A stretch of DNA of 16,723 bases. Source: Trichodesmium sp. MAG_R04 (GTDB lineage Bacteria > Cyanobacteriota > Cyanobacteriia > Cyanobacteriales > Microcoleaceae). Position 1 is the first letter of the stretch. Each line of letters opens with the position of its first letter. The position numbers and the translations under genes are program-made. Below are positions 1 to 6,416 of the stretch, one piece after another. The stretch is from positions 1 to 16,723 of the forward strand of contig JAKQYG010000031.1 in the NCBI GenBank assembly GCA_023356515.1. Reading direction: 5' to 3'. Below the pieces are notes generated by a model, which was given only the letters and a program-made list of their open reading frames with translations, did no database searches and was not told where the DNA came from.

Positions 1-18
1 GTTTAATTCCAGCATAAG

Positions 19-250
19 TCATTTTTGCTCTAACCATTTATATCCAATCTCAAGAAATACCCTAGTTATTTCTTGAAATTCAGGGTCTGTTTCCGGGCAA
101 ACTTTTACTTTTTCCAGGTCTAATTAAATTATTTATTTTGCCTTTTTCAAAGTCATTGGAACTCTAGTTATCCATTTTAAATTTGAGATTAATTGGAATT
201 TTTTAGCTATATAAGGCACTATCACAGACCATAATGCTATCTAATTTTAT
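19..250 (-). pseudogene. Decayed IS1634-type (DUF4277) transposase fragment
   Basis: Conceptual reading on the minus strand gives pieces in different frames that resemble the middle of cyanobacterial DUF4277/IS1634 transposases. IKLDSIMVCDSALYS is read at 250-206, followed by a stop. KWITRVPMTLKKAK is read at 177-136, then two stops and a 34-residue tail ending at 19-21. In intact relatives the phrase DSxMVCDSALYS is followed about 20 residues later by LKWITRVPMT, so order and spacing fit. The frameshift and stops at 253-251, 205-203, 135-133 and 126-124 show it is dead. Traces may extend to about 300. Family recognition is from memory of the protein family, not from a search. Confidence 0.72.
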
Positions 251-456
251 TTATTTTTTCACATCACTTAAAATTGGTATTTTATCAGTTTACCAGAAAA
301 TCCTACCTTGAGTACAAAAACTCAGATTGATTTTATTTTAAATTTTTGAAGAGGTCTAATAGAATCAATTAGATAAATCTTTTATCCAACTATGTATCGA
401 GAATTTCAATTGAAATTTCCGACTTTATAACTAGCTTAAACTCTACAGATTTAATA

Positions 457-1014
457 CTAATTTTTGCTTTGATTAACCTTTTGTAAAACATAATCATAAA
501 CAGATTCAATTTCTCGAAAATATTCCGCTTCATCAGCATTATTTGGCACAAAAAATAAAGTCAAACATTTTGTTATTTTTCCCTCTGATTTTAAATTATC
601 ATTACCAACAATAACCTTCACTGGATGATCAGGAAATCTCTCCTTTGTCAATTCAGCTATTTGATTAAAACTATTAAATAAGTGTTGATATTCTTTTTCA
701 TCACGGGGCATAACTGCTATATATCTCTGTCTCATCCCTGCATCTTCTGTAGAGAAATGACCTTGACAACTAGAATAGGTTATACAATTTAATTTCAGAA
801 TTAGGGCAATAGTTAAATCTCTAACTCCTGGTTCAATTGACCGTTTAAAATAACGATGATATTTAGTAAAAATTGGCGAATCACAACAGGCAGCAGTTCC
901 GTCACTATTAATATTGCCGTTAGGACTGTGTTTAAATATGTCAAATTCTGTCAGTTCAACAAATCTATCTTCCCAGGAATCAACAAAAGATTTTAAATCA
1001 CTAAATTCAGTCAT
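457..1014 (-). CDS. Uncharacterised 185-aa protein with an SCQGH motif
   Basis: A complete frame from ATG at 1014, with no clear Shine-Dalgarno site. The protein is soluble-looking, with no signal peptide or membrane segment. Visible marks are a Cys-Cys pair (TAACCDS, about residues 41-46), a central YSSCQGHFS motif (about residues 81-89), and a C-terminal half with alternating strand and helix character (VKVIVGN, TKCLTLFFVPN, then an acidic helix EAEYFREIESVYDYVLQKV). Short Cys/His motifs of this kind can bind a metal, but I cannot assign a family. It stands alone between a dead transposase and repeat-rich spacer DNA, so context gives no function. Length, uninterrupted frame and protein-like composition support a real gene. 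Confidence 0.72.
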   Translation of the reverse strand: MTEFSDLKSFVDSWEDRFVELTEFDIFKHSPNGNINSDGTAACCDSPIFTKYHRYFKRSIEPGVRDLTIALILKLNCITYSSCQGHFSTEDAGMRQRYIAVMPRDEKEYQHLFNSFNQIAELTKERFPDHPVKVIVGNDNLKSEGKITKCLTLFFVPNNADEAEYFREIESVYDYVLQKVNQSKN

Positions 1015-1185
1015 ATTTTAAATATTTTTTAATGGCTAAACAATCAATAGTTAATTATAGCAATCCTATTTCAATAGTGAGAGATTGAGGCGGCATGAAG
1101 GCAGGAGGCAGAAGAAATCCTAGGGTTTGAATTCACTTTTCTATTGATATATCTAGGTTTAAGCTATTTGCCCACCCTTTTCAGT

Positions 1186-1545
1186 AGGGCTAGCTGATTA
1201 ATTATGAAAGTATTTACAGATAAAGGCTTTAGTCTTATTTTGGTAGCAAAAAATATCAGCTTTTTGGTTGTTTATAGCAGTTTTGATGTCGGTAGACCAC
1301 AGTAGGGACGTTGTATAAAAAAATGCGTTTTCCTGACGGAATGCTGCGCAAACATGTCTCGTAGCGTTAGCGGAGCTTTGCGTTAGCAAAACGTCCCTAC
1401 AAGGTTTCGGTTATGGCGATGTAGTTCATCAATTTGAAAAGCGTTGTAAGCTGAAAAAGTTAGGATTTCAGGCGTTCCCATGCCAGAAAAATCAAAGGAC
1501 AAATCTATCCAACTACCTTCTCTATACGTTCCCTGTTCTTTTGTC
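1186..1545 (+). mobile_element. Inverted-repeat element, copy 1 (carries a nested insertion)
   Basis: This stretch aligns with the reverse complement of 13426-13682. Both begin with a 10-bp end (AGGGCTAGCT here, AGGGCTTGCT there) and share the blocks GGCTTTAGTCTTATTT, CAGCTTTT, GAAAAAGTTAGGATTTCAGG and CCCTGTTC in the same order. Copy 1 is interrupted after 1270 by about 180 bp that copy 2 lacks, and resumes near 1453. Its right end has diverged or been lost after about 1545, because no AGCAAGCCCT is found. Short open frames inside are not coding. Confidence 0.7.
1271..1450. mobile_element. Nested MITE-like element with imperfect terminal repeats
   Basis: This is the segment present in copy 1 but absent from the related element at 13426-13682. 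Its ends are imperfect inverted repeats: TTATAGCAGTTTT with GATG and TAGACCACA on the left, and on the right, read as reverse complement, TTACAACGCTTTT with GATG and AACTACA. Inside lies a perfect 11-bp inverted pair, GTAGGGACGTT (1302-1312) and AACGTCCCTAC (1390-1400). The internal GCGTTAGCGGAGCTTTGCG motif is common in cyanobacterial spacers. The target duplication could not be resolved. Confidence 0.6.
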
Positions 1546-1604
1546 TCCGAATGCTCTCCGGCGACCAAACTCACGAAATGATAACATATTTATGGAAAAA
1601 AATC

Positions 1605-1643
1605 AACTAAAAAGTCGCCCTAGAAGGGCGAGACTTTAAACCC
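1605..1643 (-). terminator. Hairpin with U-run downstream of ctaB
   Basis: On the minus strand a perfect 6-bp stem CGCCCT/AGGGCG with loop TCT (1630-1616) is followed by ACTTTTTAG and a second T-rich run. It lies about 90 nt beyond the ctaB stop codon, where a factor-independent terminator would be expected. The same 39-bp sequence, with a few changes, recurs on the plus strand at 4420-4458, so it is also a dispersed repeat, probably derived from an insertion-sequence end. Confidence 0.6.
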
Positions 1644-1720
1644 AAACAGTTTTGTTATAGAAGTTAAATTTCACAATTCATCTAAAATGAAATTTGTACA
1701 ACTTATTTTTCCATAGACTG

Positions 1721-2707
1721 CTAAAATAAAATTGCGATCGCACCACCAACAAAAGTTTGTAAACTCTCAACTACAGTAGCAGTAATTGCATAAGTAAAAG
1801 GTAAACTATCAATCACCATTACCAAACACAACAACATCATATAGTAGATAGAATACTTAAACAGCGATCGGGCCACATCCTTATTAGAAGGATTTTGTAG
1901 CAACTGCCAAGCTTTCTTAATAAAAATTGCACCAAGGTAAGTCGCCAACACTGCATAAACTACTCCACTTGCGTGTAACGGATAAACCAGCAATAGAGTC
2001 ATAGGAATCAATATCAGAGTGTAAACCCAGATCTGTCTAGCCGTTTCCTCATTACCCTCAATCACAGGTAACATAGGCACCCCAACTTCCTGATATTCAT
2101 CACGAATATAAATTGCCAATGCCCAAAAATGAGGAGGAGTCCAGATAAAAATAATTGCAAACAGTACCCAAGCGGCCCAACTCAATTCCCCTGTAACAGC
2201 AGCCCAACCAACTAACGGAGGAATAGCACCAGCAGCACCACCAATGACAATATTTTGAACACTGTGACGTTTTAAGCAATGAGTGTAAACGGCAACATAA
2301 AAAACTATTCCCGACATTGCCAACAGTGCAGCTAGTAAATTAGCAAAAACCGTAAGCAAACTAAATGATGTCGCTGCCAGAGTCAATGCAAAGATGAGAG
2401 CATCACGAGGTTTAACCCTCCCAGATGGAATAGGTCGCCAGCGAGTACGCTCCATAATATAATCAATATCGCTGTCGTAGATACAGTTAATAGTATTAGC
2501 TGCACCAGAAGCTAATGCACCACCTGTTAATGTCACTAACAAAAGTAAGGGAGAGACTTCTCCTTTTGCTCCCAACCACATTCCCGCTGCAGTTGTAATC
2601 AGTAGGAGCAGAATAATCCTGGGTTTTATAAGTTCATAATAGCTTTTAATTACTTGTAGTATATTGTCATGGTGTCGTGGAAGACTATGAGAAATAACTT
2701 CTTGCAT
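1721..2707 (-). CDS. ctaB: Protoheme IX farnesyltransferase (heme O synthase)
   Basis: CtaB attaches a farnesyl group to heme b to give heme O, the first dedicated step towards heme A, in the cytoplasmic or thylakoid membrane. The 328-aa protein is a UbiA-family polytopic membrane enzyme with about nine hydrophobic segments. The first Asp-rich motif is N74-C-I-Y-D78-S-D-I-D82, followed by R87 and the RWRPIPSGR loop. The second conserved loop is YIRDEYQEVGVPMLP (about 200-214), and TPPHFWALAI (190-199) is the usual CtaB signature. Length is normal. The start at 2707 has no obvious Shine-Dalgarno site. It lies downstream of ctaA in the same direction, but a 92-bp miniature element occupies most of the 153-bp gap. 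A HIP1 octamer sits near its 3' end (1734). Confidence 0.96.
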   Translation of the reverse strand: MQEVISHSLPRHHDNILQVIKSYYELIKPRIILLLLITTAAGMWLGAKGEVSPLLLLVTLTGGALASGAANTINCIYDSDIDYIMERTRWRPIPSGRVKPRDALIFALTLAATSFSLLTVFANLLAALLAMSGIVFYVAVYTHCLKRHSVQNIVIGGAAGAIPPLVGWAAVTGELSWAAWVLFAIIFIWTPPHFWALAIYIRDEYQEVGVPMLPVIEGNEETARQIWVYTLILIPMTLLLVYPLHASGVVYAVLATYLGAIFIKKAWQLLQNPSNKDVARSLFKYSIYYMMLLCLVMVIDSLPFTYAITATVVESLQTFVGGAIAILF

Positions 2708-2749
2708 CGATTATTACTTTGTTAAATTTTTGTTTTCACTGGTTATTAT

Positions 2750-2841
2750 CAGAACTTACGTAGAACCAGCATATCTATTAAAGGTCAACAACTGTTAACT
2801 CCTATAGATATTGTATGATTTGAAATTTCCCGTAAGTCCTA
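2750..2841. mobile_element. CAGGACTTAC-family miniature element, copy A
   Basis: This 92-bp element has terminal repeats CAGAACTTAC (left) and GTAAGTCCTA (right). It is flanked on both sides by the identical 5-bp sequence ATTAT (2745-2749 and 2842-2846), the expected mark of a transposition event. It sits between ctaA and ctaB, so it is probably transcribed as part of their mRNA. No coding capacity. Confidence 0.72.
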
Positions 2842-2860
2842 ATTATTTCTATTCTGATAA

Positions 2861-3775
2861 TTAGACAACTGCAACTTTTCGATCCCGTAAAGCAATAACA
2901 GTAAAAGCTACTAAAGTTCCTAGTAATGCTGCTCCTATAGCTTGATGAGACACGGTTAACAATTCTACTTGCAGACGTAACCGAAAGGTCATCACCCCTA
3001 GACCAATTTGAGCTAATACCAGGAAACCAGACCAGTTTGCTAATTTTCGCAGGAGCGGATGTAAAGTAGGAGTGCGCCACACCATTACCACTAATATTAA
3101 TGTTGCTAAAGTAGGAGGCACAACCCCAGCAAGGTGACTATTCATTACCATACAAAGTTCTGCCATACCAAAGCACTCATGTAATGCCCATTGAGAAGCA
3201 ACTAAGCCACCCAGTAAACTTTGTAGATATACAAGAATAGTAGCCGTTAATCCTACCCAAGGTAATTTACCAACATTGCCAGTACCTTGATATGGCATCA
3301 TCGATATACCTATAACTAATAGAGTCATAAAGTAAAGTAAAGCTGTGCCTAAGTGAGCCGTGACAATATCAAAACGTAATAGTTGTGTTACCGTTAATCC
3401 ACCCAGTACACCTTGGAAAACTATTAAACATAAAGCGAAGGTAGATGCCCAGGGTAGCCAACTAGGGAGTTTATGTCTATGCCACCATGATAAACCCATC
3501 AGAGCAATCGCGCCTAGGCCAATTAAACTTGCATCTAACCGATGGAACCATTCTAAAAATACTTGTAGGTTCATTTGTGACATTGGTACTAACTTACCAT
3601 AACACAACGGCCAGTCAGGACAGGCTAAACCTGCATTCATCACCCTAGTAGCACTACCAATACCCATCAATATTAGAGTAGCTAGACAGAGTTTCCATAC
3701 TAAGCCACGAATAAGTGCCCTTGCTTGAGGCTGGGAGTAAATAATTTCATTATCATTGAAAACAGAATTGGCCAT
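2861..3775 (-). CDS. ctaA: Heme A synthase
   Basis: CtaA oxidises the C8 methyl group of heme O to a formyl group, giving heme A for the aa3 oxidase. The 304-aa protein has the two-fold repeated four-helix layout of the family. Heme-ligand and catalytic residues are in place: E75 and H78 (EWFHR), H141 (TAHLG), H214 (NSHLAG) and H277 (SHQAIG). Both extracytoplasmic cysteine pairs of the double-Cys type are present, C52/C58 (CPDWPLC) and C201/C208 (ECFGMAELC). The start ATG at 3775 gives a short hydrophilic N-terminus before helix 1 at about residue 23. It is the first gene of the ctaA-ctaB pair, transcribed away from ctaCDE. An inverted-repeat element begins 28 bp upstream, so the promoter is either within or beyond it. 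Confidence 0.96.
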   Translation of the reverse strand: MANSVFNDNEIIYSQPQARALIRGLVWKLCLATLILMGIGSATRVMNAGLACPDWPLCYGKLVPMSQMNLQVFLEWFHRLDASLIGLGAIALMGLSWWHRHKLPSWLPWASTFALCLIVFQGVLGGLTVTQLLRFDIVTAHLGTALLYFMTLLVIGISMMPYQGTGNVGKLPWVGLTATILVYLQSLLGGLVASQWALHECFGMAELCMVMNSHLAGVVPPTLATLILVVMVWRTPTLHPLLRKLANWSGFLVLAQIGLGVMTFRLRLQVELLTVSHQAIGAALLGTLVAFTVIALRDRKVAVV

Positions 3776-3802
3776 AATTTTTATATCTTATTTTATTATT
3801 GC

Positions 3803-3930
3803 TATAGCAGTTCTTTTAATATATGAGATACACCTTTAGTTCCTACCCCCCTATCCTACTTTTTTTTAACGCTTTCGAGGAAATTTAGTGGGGATCGCAA
3901 ACACATCTCATAATTGTGGGAATTGCTATA
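3803..3930. mobile_element. MITE-like inverted-repeat element upstream of ctaA
   Basis: The ends TATAGCAGTTC (3803 on) and GAATTGCTATA (to 3930) are inverted repeats with one mismatch, and a further internal pair (ATGAGA / TCTCAT) extends the stem. TATAGCA-type ends recur in this window, for instance at the left end of the element at 1271. It lies immediately 5' of ctaA and could influence that gene's expression. No open frame. Confidence 0.55.
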
Positions 3931-4205
3931 ATTCAATTAAAGACGAAACTAAGTAAAGGGATCAAGGTGAATTATCCTTCATTGTTGTTGGGTTTTAAAA
4001 AGTTTTTTGATTTTAATTTTTCTTCATTGTTTCTTAAAGTTTATTTTTCACTTTTTCTTGTATTTCAAATCATTAAAATATGAAACTTAGGAGTACATAC
4101 TTAATTGTAACTTTGTTTATCCCAAAATAGGGTCAAGTTTTTTGATGCAATAATTAAAATAAAATAAACTTTATCTAAAGCAATTGTAGATAAATATAGA
4201 TAGCA

Positions 4206-4234
4206 TTGACTTAATCAAATAATAAAAATATAAT
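4206..4234 (+). promoter_or_regulatory. Strong sigma-70-type promoter match
   Basis: TTGACT (4206-4211), a 17-bp spacer, then TATAAT (4229-4234): one mismatch to the consensus over twelve positions with ideal spacing. It is the best promoter match I found in the window. The expected start is near 4241. No convincing coding frame follows; the first ATGs give peptides of 14 residues or fewer. In such AT-rich DNA chance matches occur, which limits confidence. Confidence 0.5.
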
Positions 4235-4240
4235 ATGTTA

Positions 4241-4457
4241 GAAATCATTAGGATTATATAGGCTATGCTCAAAATATATGAAATCTATCAAAGCAAAGCT
4301 CAAACTTAATAATAAACAGAAAACCGTAATGGTTCAGAATACAGGTTATAGCAAATAGTGTTATAATCACCATTTAAGTTTGGGGAGTGCTGCACTTCGG
4401 TATGGTTATCAAAAAAATTGGGTTTTAAACCTCGCCCTTCTAGGACGACTTTTTAGT
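4241..4457 (+). ncRNA. Candidate small RNA between promoter and hairpin
   Basis: The interval runs from the predicted start of the 4206-4234 promoter to a hairpin (4433-4447) followed by ACTTTTTAG, about 215 nt in all. It contains no plausible coding frame. A second TATAAT (4362-4367) lies inside. The hairpin belongs to a repeat also seen at 1605-1643, and a tnpB remnant follows in the same direction, so this may instead be the left part of an old insertion sequence. The call is inference from promoter plus terminator-like signal only. Confidence 0.3.
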
Positions 4458-4458
4458 T
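4420..4458 (+). repeat. Hairpin repeat, copy 2 of the 1605-1643 sequence
   Basis: GGGTTTTAAACC, then CGCCCT-TCT-AGGACG and ACTTTTTAGTT, reads nearly identically to the minus strand of 1643-1605. One stem pair is broken here (AGGACG instead of AGGGCG). Its position about 50 bp ahead of a tnpB remnant suggests it is an end sequence of an IS200/IS605-type element. It would also act as a terminator for plus-strand transcription. Confidence 0.55.
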
Positions 4459-4504
4459 CTTTTTTTTGAATATGATGTTCAAAAACCATAAATTATCAAG
4501 ATAA

Positions 4505-4747
4505 ATACTACATTTAGGTTGGAGGCAATTTTTAAGATACTCTTTAGAAAGAAAGGCAGAAAAATACAGTTGTGATTTTAGAGTAATTAGCAGGTGGGAG
4601 CCTCTTTCTAAAATTTGCTATAATTATGAATTAGAAAGTGGAAAGTTATACCTTTTATTCAGAGAATGGTTTTGTCTTGATTGTGATAGTAAGCACTACC
4701 ATAATCAAAATGCAGCAATAAATATACAGCGCTTTCCATTATTATGA
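4505..4747 (+). pseudogene. tnpB remnant (C-terminal part, IS200/IS605 type)
   Basis: The frame from 4505 to the TGA at 4745 matches the C-terminal quarter of TnpB, the RNA-guided nuclease carried by IS200/IS605 elements. It reads GWRQF, then KYSCDFRVISRWEPLSKIC (where the family has the RWxPSSKxC segment), then REWFCLDC and HYHNQNAAINI. It is inactive. The first zinc-ribbon CxxC is reduced to one cysteine (CYNY), and the HDRDxNAAxNI motif carrying the third RuvC aspartate reads HYHN, so the catalytic Asp is Asn (codon 4703-4705). No start codon or N-terminal domain is present. Family assignment is from motif order. Confidence 0.75.
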
Positions 4748-5067
4748 GTTCGCCCACGGGAGCAATATATCTGGACTAAATGACTTCACCATTTACTCTG
4801 TATATCATTTGCCCGAAATCTGCTGTATTAATCACGGGGGAGCAGCCCGAGACAAGGAGCGGGAGTGAAGGTAAACCTCAGACTACCATCAAGATATGCA
4901 GCAGTCTGTGAAACCTTAAGCCACCAATAGAGCCTCGGTTCGGTAATAATTCCCGTACTTTTAGGCTAAGGAAAATGTCAACAGTCGATGGTAAGTTTAA
5001 GCTAAATACAAGTTACAAAATCCTCTAACAGACTTATCGTTAACAACTGGAACTAATGCTCAACCAA
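4748..5067 (+). other. Non-coding tail after the tnpB remnant
   Basis: No gene is visible here. In intact IS200/IS605 elements the DNA just after tnpB holds the right end and the guide (omega) RNA scaffold. This stretch has GC-richer blocks unlike the surrounding AT-rich DNA (for example CGGGGGAGCAGCCCGAGAC near 4837 and GCCTCGGTTCGG near 4932), which would fit such a relic. I could not fold it or compare it, so this is inference. Confidence 0.3.
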
Positions 5068-5157
5068 CAGGACTTACCCAACAAAAACAATTGTAGTGGT
5101 CATATCTGGAACAATGAAAAATTATGGACCATATATATTAGTACTGTGTAAGTCTTG
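5068..5157. mobile_element. CAGGACTTAC-family miniature element, copy B
   Basis: A 90-bp element with ends CAGGACTTAC (5068-5077) and GTAAGTCTTG (5148-5157), one mismatch between the inverted ends. Near the right end it shares TTAGTrC with copies D and F. It lies 145 bp upstream of ctaC. No clear target duplication. Confidence 0.62.
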
Positions 5158-5302
5158 AGAAAATTAAGTAGATAGAGAACAATTTACAGACTGTGGTCAG
5201 TGGTTCTCACAGAAGTAGAAAGCTTTTATCCAAAGCTAAAGCTACTTTCTTTTGGTTAAGTGTGGGTCAGTTCAATAGAATCATAAAGTAACCTATAGTA
5301 AA

Positions 5303-6328
5303 ATGGAAAAAAAAGAAAAAGTACCGGTCTCAATAATAACTTTAGTAGTTGGTATATTAGTCACCATAATTAGCCTATGGGCAGGCCAAAACCATGGCCT
5401 TTTACCGGAGGCAGCTTCCAAACAAGCTCCCCTAGTTGATGATCTTTTTGATGTCATGTTTACGATAGGAGTAGGTTTATTTCTAGTAGTAGAAGGAACG
5501 ATCATCTTTTCTGTAATTAAATTTCGTCGGCGGAAAGGAGACGATAGTGATGGTGCCAGCTTTAGAGAAAATTTACCATTGGAAATATTTTGGACAGCAA
5601 TTCCATCCATAATTGTAATTGGCCTTGGCATCTATAGTGTCGATGTATACAGACAGATGGGTGGATTTAACCCAAATGCTACAGTGATAGCTCATCATCA
5701 TACCCCATCTCACCAGCAAATGGCGAAAATGCCAGGGGCAGCAATTGCAGCTCCCTTGATAACAAATGCCGAAGGAATAGAATCAACAGAAGTTGCTAGT
5801 AAATATGGTTTTGGAGCAATTCCTACAGAGGAAGGAAAAACAGCAGATGTAGTAGTTGAAATTACAGGAATTCAATATGGTTGGCTGATCAACTATCCCG
5901 AGAATGATATTTTTTATGCAGAAGCACTACATATTCCTGTAAACAAGGATATTCAAATCAACCTTTCTGCTGAAGATGTAATTCACTCTTTCTGGATACC
6001 TGCTTTCCGGCTGAAACAAGATGCAATTCCCAGTAAGGACACCCAATTGCGTTTTGTAGCCACTAAAGTCGGAGAATATCCAGTTTATTGTGCGGAACTT
6101 TGTGGTTCTTACCACGGATCAATGAGAACATCAGTTGTTGTTGAAACCCAAGAAGAATACGATGCTTGGATAGAAGAAAACAGTACTCTTGCTCAACAAC
6201 AAGAATTAAATCAAGCTATAGCAGTAAACATTGCTAGTTTATCAGACTCGGAATACCTCAAACCATACTCTCAGGAGATAGGTATTGATTCGGAAACATT
6301 AAATCAAATTAATCCAACTCAATACTAA
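5303..6328 (+). CDS. ctaC: Cytochrome c oxidase subunit II (CuA subunit)
   Basis: This subunit accepts electrons from cytochrome c or plastocyanin through a binuclear CuA centre and passes them to subunit I. The 341-aa protein has an N-terminal hydrophobic segment (about 8-27) and two further helices (about 48-72 and 94-114), followed by the periplasmic or lumenal cupredoxin domain. All CuA ligands are present: H228 (HSFWIPAF), C263, E265, C267, H271 and M274 (CAELCGSYHGSM). This separates it from the alternative oxidase subunit lacking CuA. The aromatic loop reads QYGWLINYP, with Tyr at the first Trp position of mitochondrial subunit II. A His/Met-rich linker (about 130-145, HHHTPSHQQM) precedes the cupredoxin domain. 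It is the first gene of the oxidase operon. Its 5' region holds a copy of the miniature element and inverted repeats at 5176-5250. Confidence 0.96.
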   Translation: MEKKEKVPVSIITLVVGILVTIISLWAGQNHGLLPEAASKQAPLVDDLFDVMFTIGVGLFLVVEGTIIFSVIKFRRRKGDDSDGASFRENLPLEIFWTAIPSIIVIGLGIYSVDVYRQMGGFNPNATVIAHHHTPSHQQMAKMPGAAIAAPLITNAEGIESTEVASKYGFGAIPTEEGKTADVVVEITGIQYGWLINYPENDIFYAEALHIPVNKDIQINLSAEDVIHSFWIPAFRLKQDAIPSKDTQLRFVATKVGEYPVYCAELCGSYHGSMRTSVVVETQEEYDAWIEENSTLAQQQELNQAIAVNIASLSDSEYLKPYSQEIGIDSETLNQINPTQY

Positions 6329-6416
6329 AAAAGTGATTTGTGGTTTGGTAGAACAATCAATCAAATACCTCATATTAAATTAATAGCCAATTGGTAATTG
6401 TCAAAAATAATTACAA

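Noticed and set aside
1100..1113. Heptamer-like GGCAGGA GGCAGAA
   Set aside because: Only two units are present, too few to call a tandem repeat array.
1198..1574. Two 63-codon minus-strand frames
   Set aside because: They lie inside the nested inverted-repeat elements, overlap each other and are not conserved in the related element at 13426-13682.
3931..4205. Possible small genes in the ctaA-ctaC spacer
   Set aside because: The DNA is very AT-rich, with only short frames and no ribosome-binding sites or protein-like composition.
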